Position numbers and translations under genes: made by a program. A stretch of 64,000 bases of DNA from Marasmius tenuissimus. Its lineage: Eukaryota; Basidiomycota; Agaricomycetes; Agaricales; Marasmiaceae. This document shows, in pieces, positions 55,059 to 64,000 of this stretch. How positions within the stretch are numbered: position 1 is the first letter of the stretch; every line of letters begins with the position of its first letter. Below the pieces are notes generated by a model. It was not told where the DNA came from. It ran no database searches and was given only the letters and a program-made list of their open reading frames with translations. The stretch is taken from the NCBI GenBank assembly GCA_029532415.1, contig JAQOTA010000069.1, positions 868,001 to 932,000 of the forward strand. The letters are read 5' to 3'.

Positions 55059-56660
55059 ATGTCGACAATGTCCAGCGATATTGGGATCAAGCGTTCGGTG
55101 CTGGAACTCCAACACAACCTAGAAGGTGGTTCTGAGAGGAAGAAGCCACGAATAGAGATTGGGGCTCAATGTCGAAACCTCCAGCCTCCAGCCCCAACCA
55201 GTCGAATCATCCTTGACGACCGCCCTCGACCAGATTTTCATGTTGCCCCACTTCCGCTGCTGTATCGCCCATTTGGCGAATTTCTGGATATCTGTGACAA
55301 CAAGACGCAAACCTTCAGTACCAGTGTCGATGTGGACGTCAATTACATCCCTATGATGCAGGCAGTCGACTCACTCGTTGCGACCACATCCGAATTTCAC
55401 AACGACAAAACTACGAGGCGGAACAAAATAGCGCAGGGTCTTGATAGAATATTCGCATGTTATCGTTCTTCTGAAGATAGACCTCCGCCTATCCGAGTCG
55501 GAACAGATCGTTCGCACTTCGACAACGATGGATTACAATCCGAGGTCGTAGACGTTGTGATACAGAGCCATAGCGGAGAATCTCACTCGAATGCTGAAGT
55601 CGAACTTGCCGCATGGGCCCATAGAGGCAACGTAGAGCTTCAAGAGAAGTACCCGCACGTCCCAAATCAATACCGGTTGCCCAGTTTGGGTATCACTTTC
55701 ATAGGTCCATATCAAGTTACTTCACAACCTTCATGTCTAGCCAAACGTTCAACTCTACACACAGGCGTCAACATCCAATTCTTCGGTTTCGTCCAGGTCG
55801 GCCTCACACCACGTCAAGTAGCGCTCACACCCTCCTTCCGAATGGTCCGATGTCCCGGCGACGGGGGTGGGTACAACTGTGGACGAACCAACTCCCCATT
55901 GCATCGAGCTTTCCTCGCTTCCCTCGTTCTCTCCAAAAGGATTCGCACAGACCTCAGAACTTGGATCCGTCAAACATCAGTGGTACCCATCGCTATCGAG
56001 GACTACGCCCTCCCGTCAATCACCCAGATTCAAAACCTACACTTTCAAATCGACAAGAAACTAGGCATCGACGAGGCACCTTCCTACGTTTACCTCGCTC
56101 AACTCACTCAGCCCAGTAGCCTACTACCCGCCGGAAAGCGTGTAGTCGTCAAATTCACGCAAATGTACTCGCGTGCTCTACACGAATTCTGTGTCAACAA
56201 GGGTATGGCTCCAGCGTTGCTTGGGTATGAAGAGCTCCCCGGGGGGTGGATCGGAGTTGTTATGGACTATCTCCCCGATGTGTACCCTCCAACTAGTCCG
56301 ATATTCAGCTTCCAAGAAAAGGAAGAGAAGTGGAAGAAGGTGGAGGGACTAGTGAGGGATATGCACGATGCAGGGTATGTGCACGGGGATTTGTGCGAGA
56401 ACAACATTCTCGGTGCTAAAGGGAGCGAGAAGGACGGTGCACCAGTATGGATTATTGACTTCGATTGGGGCGGGGAGGCCGGGAAAGTGTCCTATCCGTA
56501 TGCAAGCCTCGATAGGCGCTTGTTGGATGGGAGGACCGGGAATGATTTGGTCATTAGGAAGGAAGACGATGAGCGGATCATGGGGAGTACGAGGAGGCAG
56601 ATTTTTGAAGCTGGAAGTGGCGTACTTCCGCTATGTGTTCAGGTTAAGATTGTTCAATAG
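55059..56660 (+). CDS. FunK1-like protein kinase-fold protein, intronless
   Basis: A single 533-residue frame from MSTMSSDIGIKRSVLELQ; a longer non-ATG frame exists upstream but ATG at 55059 is preferred. The N-terminal 320 residues match no family I know. The C-terminal part is a kinase fold: KRVVVKFTQMYSRALHEF holds the candidate ATP lysine, WIGVVMDYLPD the hinge, YVHGDLCENNIL the catalytic loop (HGDL..NN in place of HRDLKxxN) and WIIDFDWGGEAG the metal loop (DFD instead of DFG). This pattern is typical of expanded agaricomycete FunK1-type kinases. Substrate and activity are unknown. Lack of introns contrasts with neighbours. Confidence 0.82.
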   Translation: MSTMSSDIGIKRSVLELQHNLEGGSERKKPRIEIGAQCRNLQPPAPTSRIILDDRPRPDFHVAPLPLLYRPFGEFLDICDNKTQTFSTSVDVDVNYIPMMQAVDSLVATTSEFHNDKTTRRNKIAQGLDRIFACYRSSEDRPPPIRVGTDRSHFDNDGLQSEVVDVVIQSHSGESHSNAEVELAAWAHRGNVELQEKYPHVPNQYRLPSLGITFIGPYQVTSQPSCLAKRSTLHTGVNIQFFGFVQVGLTPRQVALTPSFRMVRCPGDGGGYNCGRTNSPLHRAFLASLVLSKRIRTDLRTWIRQTSVVPIAIEDYALPSITQIQNLHFQIDKKLGIDEAPSYVYLAQLTQPSSLLPAGKRVVVKFTQMYSRALHEFCVNKGMAPALLGYEELPGGWIGVVMDYLPDVYPPTSPIFSFQEKEEKWKKVEGLVRDMHDAGYVHGDLCENNILGAKGSEKDGAPVWIIDFDWGGEAGKVSYPYASLDRRLLDGRTGNDLVIRKEDDERIMGSTRRQIFEAGSGVLPLCVQVKIVQ

Positions 56661-58815
56661 ACTCGGATCTTTATCTCTCTTCTTCCGTCTGGATTCCAAA
56701 TTGACATGGTTATGGCAGAGGCCCAAGTCTCTCAGAGCCCTCATTTCATTGCGGACGAACCAAGAAGCGAGCGGCTCGGCATGCACTTAGAGCGAAGCTA
56801 TTCTCACTTGCTCACAATTCCCTCAAAGCTTCAACTCAAATCACCAACTTAACTTACACAACGAAAGGGGGGAGGGCGCATTTTGTGCTGCATATTTGCT
56901 CCCAGTGATATAGACTAGGTTTAGTGGTTGGTTTCGGCACTTGAACGCCTGGTACTGGGCTCGAGTGACACGTCCTCGAGTAAAAGGCGAGCGCTGCCGC
57001 CCCAATACGATATACAACTACGGAGAAAGCGCACCACCACCCGTCGGTCGTGCATCCTCCCTCACCCCCGGTGGATGATCGATCATGAGTCGAACTATTG
57101 CTACATATTGTTGTCGGGCGTTGCTTGAAGCTGATCTATAATGCCGTCCCTCATCAACGTCTCCGTATCGTATTTACGGAATCCGGATGAAATCCAGTCT
57201 GAGTCGAATTCTCTACTTCTCCGTAAAGTCCCGTTTGGGCTGACGAATTTCAAGATCCTCGTTTGATATTAGAATATGGGTCATTGGTGAGTCTACTCCG
57301 TTTCTGATAAGAAGTAAGAGCAAAAAGATAACTCAGCCCATCGTCAACCCGCGAACTGGGACCCACTTGGATCCACAATGTGCAGCACGCTCTGAAAAGT
57401 GGAAACAGAAGCTCGTCAAGTTCATTGATCACAAATATGTTGATGGAAGAAAGCGAGGGGTGTTCGAATCCGGAACAGGCCATAGTAAAACCCACGAACA
57501 TCCCGGTAGACTAGGTCGTGTTAGGTACGCATCGAGAAGTTATTAGTCCCGTCTACTAGTACTTGGTGCGAACGTTCTTTCTGAACGGCGAGTCTGGCTG
57601 TGATGTATTTGCATCCAATGGGCCTGCTTCTTCTCCATCACTATCAGTGCGATCTCTCTCAATCCAACGCAACGTTTTCCGCCTCGACCAATCATCATGT
57701 CGCACAACATCAATACGATATCTGGTGAACAACTGGTGATGGTCTGGAGAGAATACGATCGAGAGAGCACATATGGCGCGTCTGTGGGCCGTTGCATAGG
57801 GAGCATTCGGTATCTTGCACTGGGAGTGTCATGCTTCACAAATGCAGATAGCCCACCAAGAATTGCCATCATCGTCGCGTACTGGTAACTTTCGATATAC
57901 TGATATTTCTCCGCAACAAGATACGCCTGGTCCACTTAAGCTCGACGCGTCGCAGCAAGCAAGTTCAGAAGCTTGTCCTGTAACTGGAATTTTGTCTCAA
58001 TCTACTGATAGAAATCAGGATGGATATTATATGATTGCGACCGCCTGATGCTCAGTCGCGGTAAGTGTCTGCGTCGGGGTTGCATTGGTGATTTGTTGGT
58101 GATCGTGAACATCCTCGATGTATTCGGATTGAAAACGTTGAGTTGAAAGGATCCCAGGTATGAGGTGAGGTGGTGGAGTTCGTGGAAGTTCGCTGGGGAA
58201 CAGGCTCAGCTTTTGAATGCTGTGTCTTGTTCCCTAAAGAGGATAACCGTGAGGAGAACCTCAGGTTATCTGTTTCCTCCAGTTGGAAACAACAGAGGGT
58301 GAGTCACAATATAATTCTCCTAATTAATGTGGCAACAACAAGGCCAATTGTAACACGACCTTTAAGATCCCTAACTTGTGAATTATTGTGGGTTAGAATA
58401 GCCTCGGCAAATCTTCGATCGTAAGAATGGTATAATTGGTATGGCTGACCACTAGTATGGAAATCCAGGTCCTCCATTGGCGTGCGGTGGGGGGTTTGAC
58501 GTCGACCAAACGCATGGAGACCGCGAGGTATTACCGTGTAGGCTACAAGGGGAATGATGTACCTACACCGGCGTTTGGAAGTCTTGTTTCAAGACTAGTC
58601 GTAGCTACTATGGTAGAGGTATTGAGCTTGTCCTTGTACTCCGAGCCCCACACAGTGACATGGATGTTGTTGATTATTGTGAACGTGCTGGCGAAGAGTT
58701 AGGGAGGATAGATTAGGTAATACTTGGTATCGTAGAAGAAACGTTCACATGCTCGGAACGCTCCAAAACTCCCCAAGCTGAGGCTTTGGTTCAGCTGCCA
58801 CTCCGAGTCACCCTC
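56661..58815. other. Long region without supported genes
   Basis: Several short open frames on both strands, none with recognisable motif or splicing. A segment at about 57085-57130 (GATCATGAGTCGAACTATTGCTAC and on) resembles the 3' flank of the gene at 58816-59601, suggesting a decayed relative once stood here. Confidence 0.45.
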
Positions 58816-59601
58816 ATGCCATTGTCTGCTGACGAATCTGACCTCACTTCGAAAATGCGGGGTTTGTCCTTATCTAAAGGAGACCAGGCAGGAGATTCTT
58901 TCGGGAAGCTCGAACGGGAACTGGACGAAATGAATAATGTTAGGTTTTAGCACGTCGGTCATCTACGTGATGCTTATTTGTGTGCTCTCTTTTTAGACTC
59001 TTCTACTGGACTACATGATGAAGAATGAGCCATTTGAAACGCTGCCAACCCAGTACATTCCACATGAAGGACTTGATCATCATCCCCCCAAATTCCAGCA
59101 CGGAGTCGCGCTCACTACAGCACAACTAGTCGGTTATGCGCGCAAGCATGGACTGGCAACAGACCAAATAGACTCCTCACATCCCAGCTGGTCGATTATT
59201 ATTCATGAAGTAGAGTGCAGGCTGCACGAACAACTTGAGGTGAACCCGGAAGACGGAATTCTGTTCTGGAGCAAACCCTGGACGAAGAACGAGGAGCTAA
59301 AGGTTCTTTTATCGTTCCGCACGAACTACAATCGAGACATCAATGTTGCCGATCCCGCTGGTTTCATCAAGCGGTTGGAGGAGCAGCTTGGACAACCAGC
59401 GAAGTGGTACATGAGACGTCCGAATGACGATGGTCCGGCTCTGCGAACTCACTATAAGATCTCAGGTGAGTAGTGTTAGATATCTGTCAACATATCCCCA
59501 TAGTGGCTAACTGGCACTCTGCAGCGGATAAAATGAAGGCTCAGGCCGCTCGCGTAGCGAAGGTAAAAAGAGCTGCTCGTGTCGCGAACCAGAAAGTATG
59601 A
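58816..59601 (+). CDS. Small protein of unknown family, paralog at 61.3 kb
   Basis: Not recognised. ATG at 58816 gives MPLSADESDLTSKMRGLSLS and an acidic stretch. Intron 58941-58996 (GTTAGG..TTTTAG) joins EMNN to TLLLDYMMKNEPFETLPTQY; the body carries KFQHGVALTTAQLVGYARKH, WTKNEELKVLLSFRTNY and LGQPAKWYMRRP. A second intron (GTGAGT..CTGCAG, about 59466-59523) joins to a very basic, Ala-rich tail ADKMKAQAARVAKVKRAARV ending QKV. About 225 residues, no signal peptide or membrane segment. Conservation of both introns in the paralog argues that it is a real gene. Confidence 0.65.
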
Positions 59602-61296
59602 TCGTGAGTCGGACTGTCGCTGTATACCGTTGTCATATTTTGCTGTCTCTCGTTGCATCATGTATTCGTACTCCTTGTTCGTGCTCATGGATCGAACCTA
59701 TGTACTCAGTTGTACCTAGGCCTCCTAGTTCGTAGTAACAGACTCCGCGTCTTCCCAACCCTGAACCCCGAACTGCCTTCGAGGAATGGGCAGACTAGCG
59801 GATTTGGAAGTACCTAATGCACCTGCGAGGCCATTCGTTCGCTCACTCCTGGTGCGTTCGACTGCAAACACAGCCTAGTTGAGGAACCACGCCCTCGGGC
59901 CTCAGTGATGGCGAGCGAGATGGCCACTGTTGGCATTTTCGAATACTTCAACTATTGCCTCGCAAACCACATCCTCCTGGGCTTTCCTTCAAGCAAGCGC
60001 TCGTTGCAAAACTATATCCAACTCTTTATTACAGCTCTAACATCCATGGATTACTGTTACACCGCACAACTGCCCGCAAACTAATACCCACAACCTCCCC
60101 TGCAGTCGTCAGGACGCACCTATTCCAACACAAGTTCCCAAATCATACATGCCAACTCCGTGATCACCCATCCATTACGAATTTTAGGTTTCTCCCCGAT
60201 CTTCGGGTTATTGCCCCTCAACATTTTCGACTCCATTTCATCTTCAATCACAGACACAGGAGGCTCCCTCACACACATCGACTTCTGCAAACTCGTCACC
60301 CATATTGATGGCAAGGCTCCAAACGGCAGCATTACTCTCGACAATACGACATGGAACATGCGAAAGCACCAAAAAATGTCGGGATCACGGCGGCTCACGG
60401 CGATGGCTGGGCCACGGCTACTGGGTGGCAGGCGAGGAGGAGGCAAACGACAGACTTTGGAGAGTACTAATGGCTGGGTGAGTAGACGATTATAGACGCG
60501 TGGGCTAATAACTGAGAAGGCCTATGGAGATGTGCTAACAGAGGAACCCAACAGAGAGTGCTTTACCAGCAGAATGAGACCACTAGTCCCAGGACTTGAC
60601 AGGAAGTAATCGTCGCTCAGAGCGATAGCGAAGGTAATGGCATGATTAATGCTCGAAAGCCACTGGTTTTGGACCATTGTGATTTGTGATCATGGGAAGA
60701 GCGACCTTTCCTCCTCTTCGCTTTCCCTCCAGATATGACGGCCCCTTTCCATTTCCAGCCACTCCATTCGGTGTCGTTGGCCTTACCATACTTCACTGGG
60801 CCGCCCAGTCTCTTGCCCGCTATCGGGTAGCAAGCAAAGGCGGCAGGTGAACAGTGGCCAATCATACTGAGGCCAGCGTTTAGCCCTCGGATCGAGCCTG
60901 AGTAGCATTCAGGTGCAAATCGAGTAACGGACGTGCACTAGCGATGGAGTTTCTTGCGGATACCGGTTCTTATGAGCATTCAGAGCGCTGAGGGAAGATA
61001 CAGTTTAGCTCTCGGCACCTGAGGAGAGTTGTCATCGTGGCCTACAAGTATATGGGCTCTGGTTCATATCGTGATGGCGGGATGAAAGAGAGTCGCGTTC
61101 AGTAAGCGCCCACCACCAGCCTTCGCACAAACCGCCATCATCGCCAATACCGCCATCAACATCGACCGGGTTTTCAGTTCGCTGTTGCCCACATTTTTCT
61201 CGTCCTTGTTGAAGAGTGAATATATTACCTGGTTAACGTGGGTTCAAGAGGATCTCAGTTCATACGAAGTGGTTCCAGTGTTTGCCACTCACAACA
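59602..61296. other. Region with uncertain open frames
   Basis: A plus-strand frame at 60160-60495 (LLPLNIFDSISSSITDTGGS) has no recognised family and no clear start exon. A minus-strand frame at 60617-60865 also lacks motifs. Nothing is firmly supported. Confidence 0.4.
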
Positions 61297-62587
61297 TGTC
61301 CGACATACCGTCTGATCTGACTCCGAAAATGCGGACAATGTCTTTAACTCAAGTGAACCAAGCCGGAGAGCCGACTGAGGAGGAGGAAATGGAAGACTTA
61401 GATGGTGTATGCTCAGATCATATTGGTCACCGAGTCGATGCTGATTTTCAATCCACCTGTATTAGACCCTCCTATTGGACTTCATGCTAGAAAATGAGCC
61501 ATTCGAAGTTCTTTTGGCTCAGTACTTTCCGAAAAAGGAACTCGACCATCGACCACCTATTTTCGAATACGGAGTCGCGCTCACCGAGGCACAACTAGTC
61601 GAATACGCGCGTAAACATGGATTGGCAACGGACCAGCTAGACTCTCCACATCCTGATTGGTCAACAATCTTCTGTGCAATAAGATCGAAGTTGGATCAGC
61701 AACTCAAAGACTCAAGAAGGAATCCTGTCATGGGGCCCACCTTACACAAAGAACAAGAAGTTGATCCTTCTCTTAGCGCTCTGCACGAACTACAACACGA
61801 AAATCCGAGTGGCCAATCCTCGCGGTCTTGTTCAGCGACTAGAAAAGGAATTCGGAGAGCCGGCGAAATGGTATATGAGCTGTCTGACTGATGGCGGTCT
61901 ACGACCTCATTCCCGCTACTGCTAAGTAGAGGGTTTTACCGGTCCATCAAAAACCGATTCTGCGCACCCCACTTTCAGTGAACGTGACTTTTTGCCCACG
62001 GTATCACGTTCACTCTCACACAGTCACACGACTTCTGATCCAGTATTTTTGTCGCGGAAGTCACGTTTCATCGTCGTTCACTGACCAGCATGGTATCCTC
62101 GGCCTGTAGGTTGTGATTCGCTAAGCTCCCCTTCTCGGATATTGCTCTCTAGCCTGGCTCAACAGTTCAGCCTCGCGCTGTGCCCCTCGCTTTGCTCTCA
62201 TAGTCGACTTCCTCAATTCAAATTCATTCCACACAAACAGCTCCGAACTTAATCCAGCTCACAGCGACTCGATTCAATACAATTCAGTTCAACATTCAAA
62301 TCAAATTTATTATGAGTACCTAAATCAAGGATCCAAACTCACTACGGCTTACTCTTTCCAGAACGGAACGTAAAACATTCAACTCAAAGTTCAAAGTCAG
62401 GACTCACCGGGCCCTGCAATTCGCAATTTTTGCGACTTCTACGATCCATGGCTGGCTGCGATTGGTGATGATACCAACTTTAGGTCTGTAGTCCTCTGTG
62501 TCCACCTCCGAAGTTCGAGGATCTTCTCTCAGCTCATCATTTCGCTACCTACGTGAGAAGTTTTCAATGCGGCCGTATCTTCGAGTC

Positions 62588-63307
62588 GGCCTCAGCAGTG
62601 TTGTCTTTGACCGCAGTAATACCGGTAAGTCAAACCAGTCAGGTAAACACTGCCACCACTTGACCCCAGTCAGTCAAAAGTCAAACCAGCCCGCCGGAAA
62701 TAGTAACTATGTCAATATTGCATTACAGTACCAGTTCCACTACATTTTTGGAAGGCTTCCGGATCGATGCAAGTCCAATGTACTGCGAGGATGATAATTT
62801 GACTATCCGTTAGGCACCTTCCGGGGTGCTTGATGCTCGATGCTCTCCCAGTTCATCTTCCTGGGCATCAACGCTATGAATCCCGCCCTTCCGATAGAGA
62901 GCGAGCCCGTTTGCCAATCTCTACTTTCTTCAGTTTGGATATCTGCTCGCTGATGCACAGATTGCACCGGGCTTCTTCTGTTGCTGACTCTCAGCTGGTG
63001 AAAAGGTAGAACCAGGATCATCGGAGGGTTGCTGGTGAAAAGCAGCCCAAAGAATCATGAGCAAAGTCATGATTATGAGGAGCACGGGGGACTATGGATT
63101 GAGCTACGATGAAAAGGAATGAAATTGGACCAAATTGTGGTGGTTGGACGCGACCAGTCGCGTCGTGGTTCCAGGGCAAAGGGCAAAGTCCACATATGGT
63201 AATTACTTTTGATTAACCGGTTAAACCGCAGTATTACCCGCGACCAGGTGAACTTTTTTGACCGTGGCTTGACCTTTTTGACTTACCCTGACAACACTGG
63301 GCCTCAG
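62588..63307. mobile_element. Non-autonomous hAT-like element with 8-bp TSD
   Basis: Element 62596-63299 (704 bases) begins CAGTGTTGTC and ends GACAACACTG, a perfect 10-base terminal inverted repeat of the hAT type (CAGTG...). The direct repeat GGCCTCAG flanks both ends (62588-62595 and 63300-63307), the 8 bases expected for hAT. No transposase is encoded. Subterminal regions contain repeated GTCAAACC/GGTAAGTCAAA words on both sides in opposite orientation. Confidence 0.87.
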
Positions 63308-63391
63308 TGGTATTCAAGCATGAAGAATAAAAAATTTGGCTTGATTATGTTGACAATCTAGCATTAGTTGGGGGGTGAGGGGGGCTCCCCC

Positions 63392-63440
63392 CCTTCCCAC
63401 TGGGAGGAGCTGGCCGAAGGCCGAGCGACGACCAGTGGGG
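63392..63440. repeat. Hairpin related to the one at 11.7 kb
   Basis: CCCACTGGGAGGAGCTGGCC pairs with GGCCGAGCGACGACCAGTGGG around a GAA loop. Its reverse complement core resembles the hairpin at 11729-11760 at 24 of 29 bases. A G-run/C-run pair (GGGGGGCTCCCCCCC) lies just upstream. Confidence 0.55.
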
Positions 63441-64000
63441 AGACTCAATTCAGGGCTGACTGTCCTCACCACTGTTATTGACTGTTTGGTATTTGGCTGA
63501 CCTTCTTCCATGCCTATTACACCCAGTCTCAGTCCGTGACTTTATCCTGGTCTGAGGACAATCTTTCCTAGATGATGGGGATCAGAACATTGAAACCTCG
63601 CTACAAATCATAGCCGAAGCCTAGCCATGCATATAAATTACGGTGGGCTTGTGTTATTGTCGTGGTTCACACTGTGCAGGCTGCGAGTACAAATCCAGGT
63701 CTGACATACCAGATCGGACCAAGGGTATATGAAAAATATGAGGCAACTGGGCGAAAGTTGCATCCAATTCTCCCGACTGGAACGCCGAAGACAGGCAGTA
63801 GCGGGCCCTGCCGCTTGCCGGCCCTGCTTAAATTATAAGGTCTCAGGTGAGGTCTCGACTGTGGACTTCCTTTACCCGCTCTAGCTAACTAACAACATGT
63901 TTACCCACGCTTGTTTTCTAGTGGCGAAGCTGATGGCCTATGCGGCCCGCTTACGGGCAGAAGGAGCAGCCCGTACTACTACTACGAATCAGAAAGTACG

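Larger units (their letters stand above)
61909..63834. mobile_element. 1.9-kb insertion in the paralog, outer transposable element
   Basis: Inserted between CTCATT and ATTATAAG, consistent with a 3-base target duplication ATT (61909-61911 and 63832-63834) when compared with the intact gene's CTCACTATAAG. CCCGCTACTGC at the left border (61912-61922) is perfectly inverted as GCAGTAGCGGG at 63795-63805, though the latter lies 26 bases inside the right border, beside the palindromic GCCGGCCCTG. No transposase frame was found, so it is non-autonomous; its superfamily is not settled. It contains the nested element at 62596-63299. Confidence 0.6.
61297..64000 (+). pseudogene. Decayed paralog of the 58.8-kb gene, frameshifted and TE-interrupted
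   Basis: MSDIPSDLTPKMRTMSLTQV, an intron with donor GTATGC, then TLLLDFMLENEPFEVLLAQY and FEYGVALTEAQLVEYARKHG parallel the gene at 58816. Near 61713 the frame shifts: EGILSWGPPYTKNKKLILL and LEKEFGEPAKWYMSC continue in another frame. The reading is broken at 61911 by a 1.9-kb insertion. Beyond it, at 63835, the missing piece follows: ATAAGGTCTCAG, a GTGAGG..TTCTAG intron and a basic last exon (VAKLMAYAARLRAEGAARTT) running past the window end. Confidence 0.8.

Noticed and set aside
57543..57935. 130-aa minus-strand frame
   Set aside because: No motif, no neighbouring exon, and overlapping frames on the other strand of similar length.
60160..60495. 111-aa plus-strand frame, considered as heme peroxidase-like
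   Set aside because: Lacks the PCP and EHD-type motifs expected for that family and has no clear upstream exon.

Overview
The window is nuclear DNA of a filamentous basidiomycete, most likely a mushroom-forming agaricomycete. The genes are split by many introns of about 45-70 bases with GT(A/G)NG donors. The families also fit: a class I hydrophobin, a NACHT NLR-like NTPase, a DUF6533-type seven-helix protein, a FunK1-like kinase, fast-decaying F-box/LRR genes and an expanded set of secreted M35 deuterolysin-type metallopeptidases.

Layout. 1-10.9 kb is a compact housekeeping block: a Neo1/ATP9-type P4-ATPase (minus, cut by the left edge), divergent from the anaphase-promoting complex subunit APC2 (plus), then a small membrane-protein gene or pseudogene, a stray duplicated piece of APC2, and a GT90/CAP10-like glycosyltransferase (minus). 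12.4-14.7 kb holds a low-complexity DUF4048-like protein. 15.5-17.7 kb is a broken copy of the C-terminal part of the DUF2156 gene at 27.1-28.5 kb, split by a gag-only LTR retrotransposon with identical-looking 186-bp LTRs and a 5-bp target duplication. 19.2-20.5 kb is a DUF6533-like membrane protein, 21.6-24.3 kb an NLR-like NTPase, 25.2-26.4 kb an unrecognised gene, 27.1-28.5 kb the intact DUF2156 aminoacyl-tRNA-dependent transferase candidate, and 29.5-30.6 kb a macro-domain protein.

32.1-52.5 kb is the main feature: six paralogous M35 metallopeptidase genes on both strands, all with signal peptide, propeptide and a HE[L/M]SHAT..TxDxxY zinc site. Among them lie a class I hydrophobin gene, two damaged F-box genes and two F-box relics. 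The two plus-strand peptidases share an intron splitting the catalytic HExxH motif; the four minus-strand ones lack it. 53.8-56.7 kb has a Sec14-like lipid transfer protein with a probable GC-AG intron and an intronless FunK1-like kinase.

58.8-64.0 kb contains a small unrecognised gene and a decayed paralog interrupted by a 1.9-kb insertion, which itself carries a 704-bp hAT-like element with a perfect 8-bp target duplication. No tRNA, rRNA or CRISPR was seen. Exon borders were read by eye and are approximate unless a splice is stated.
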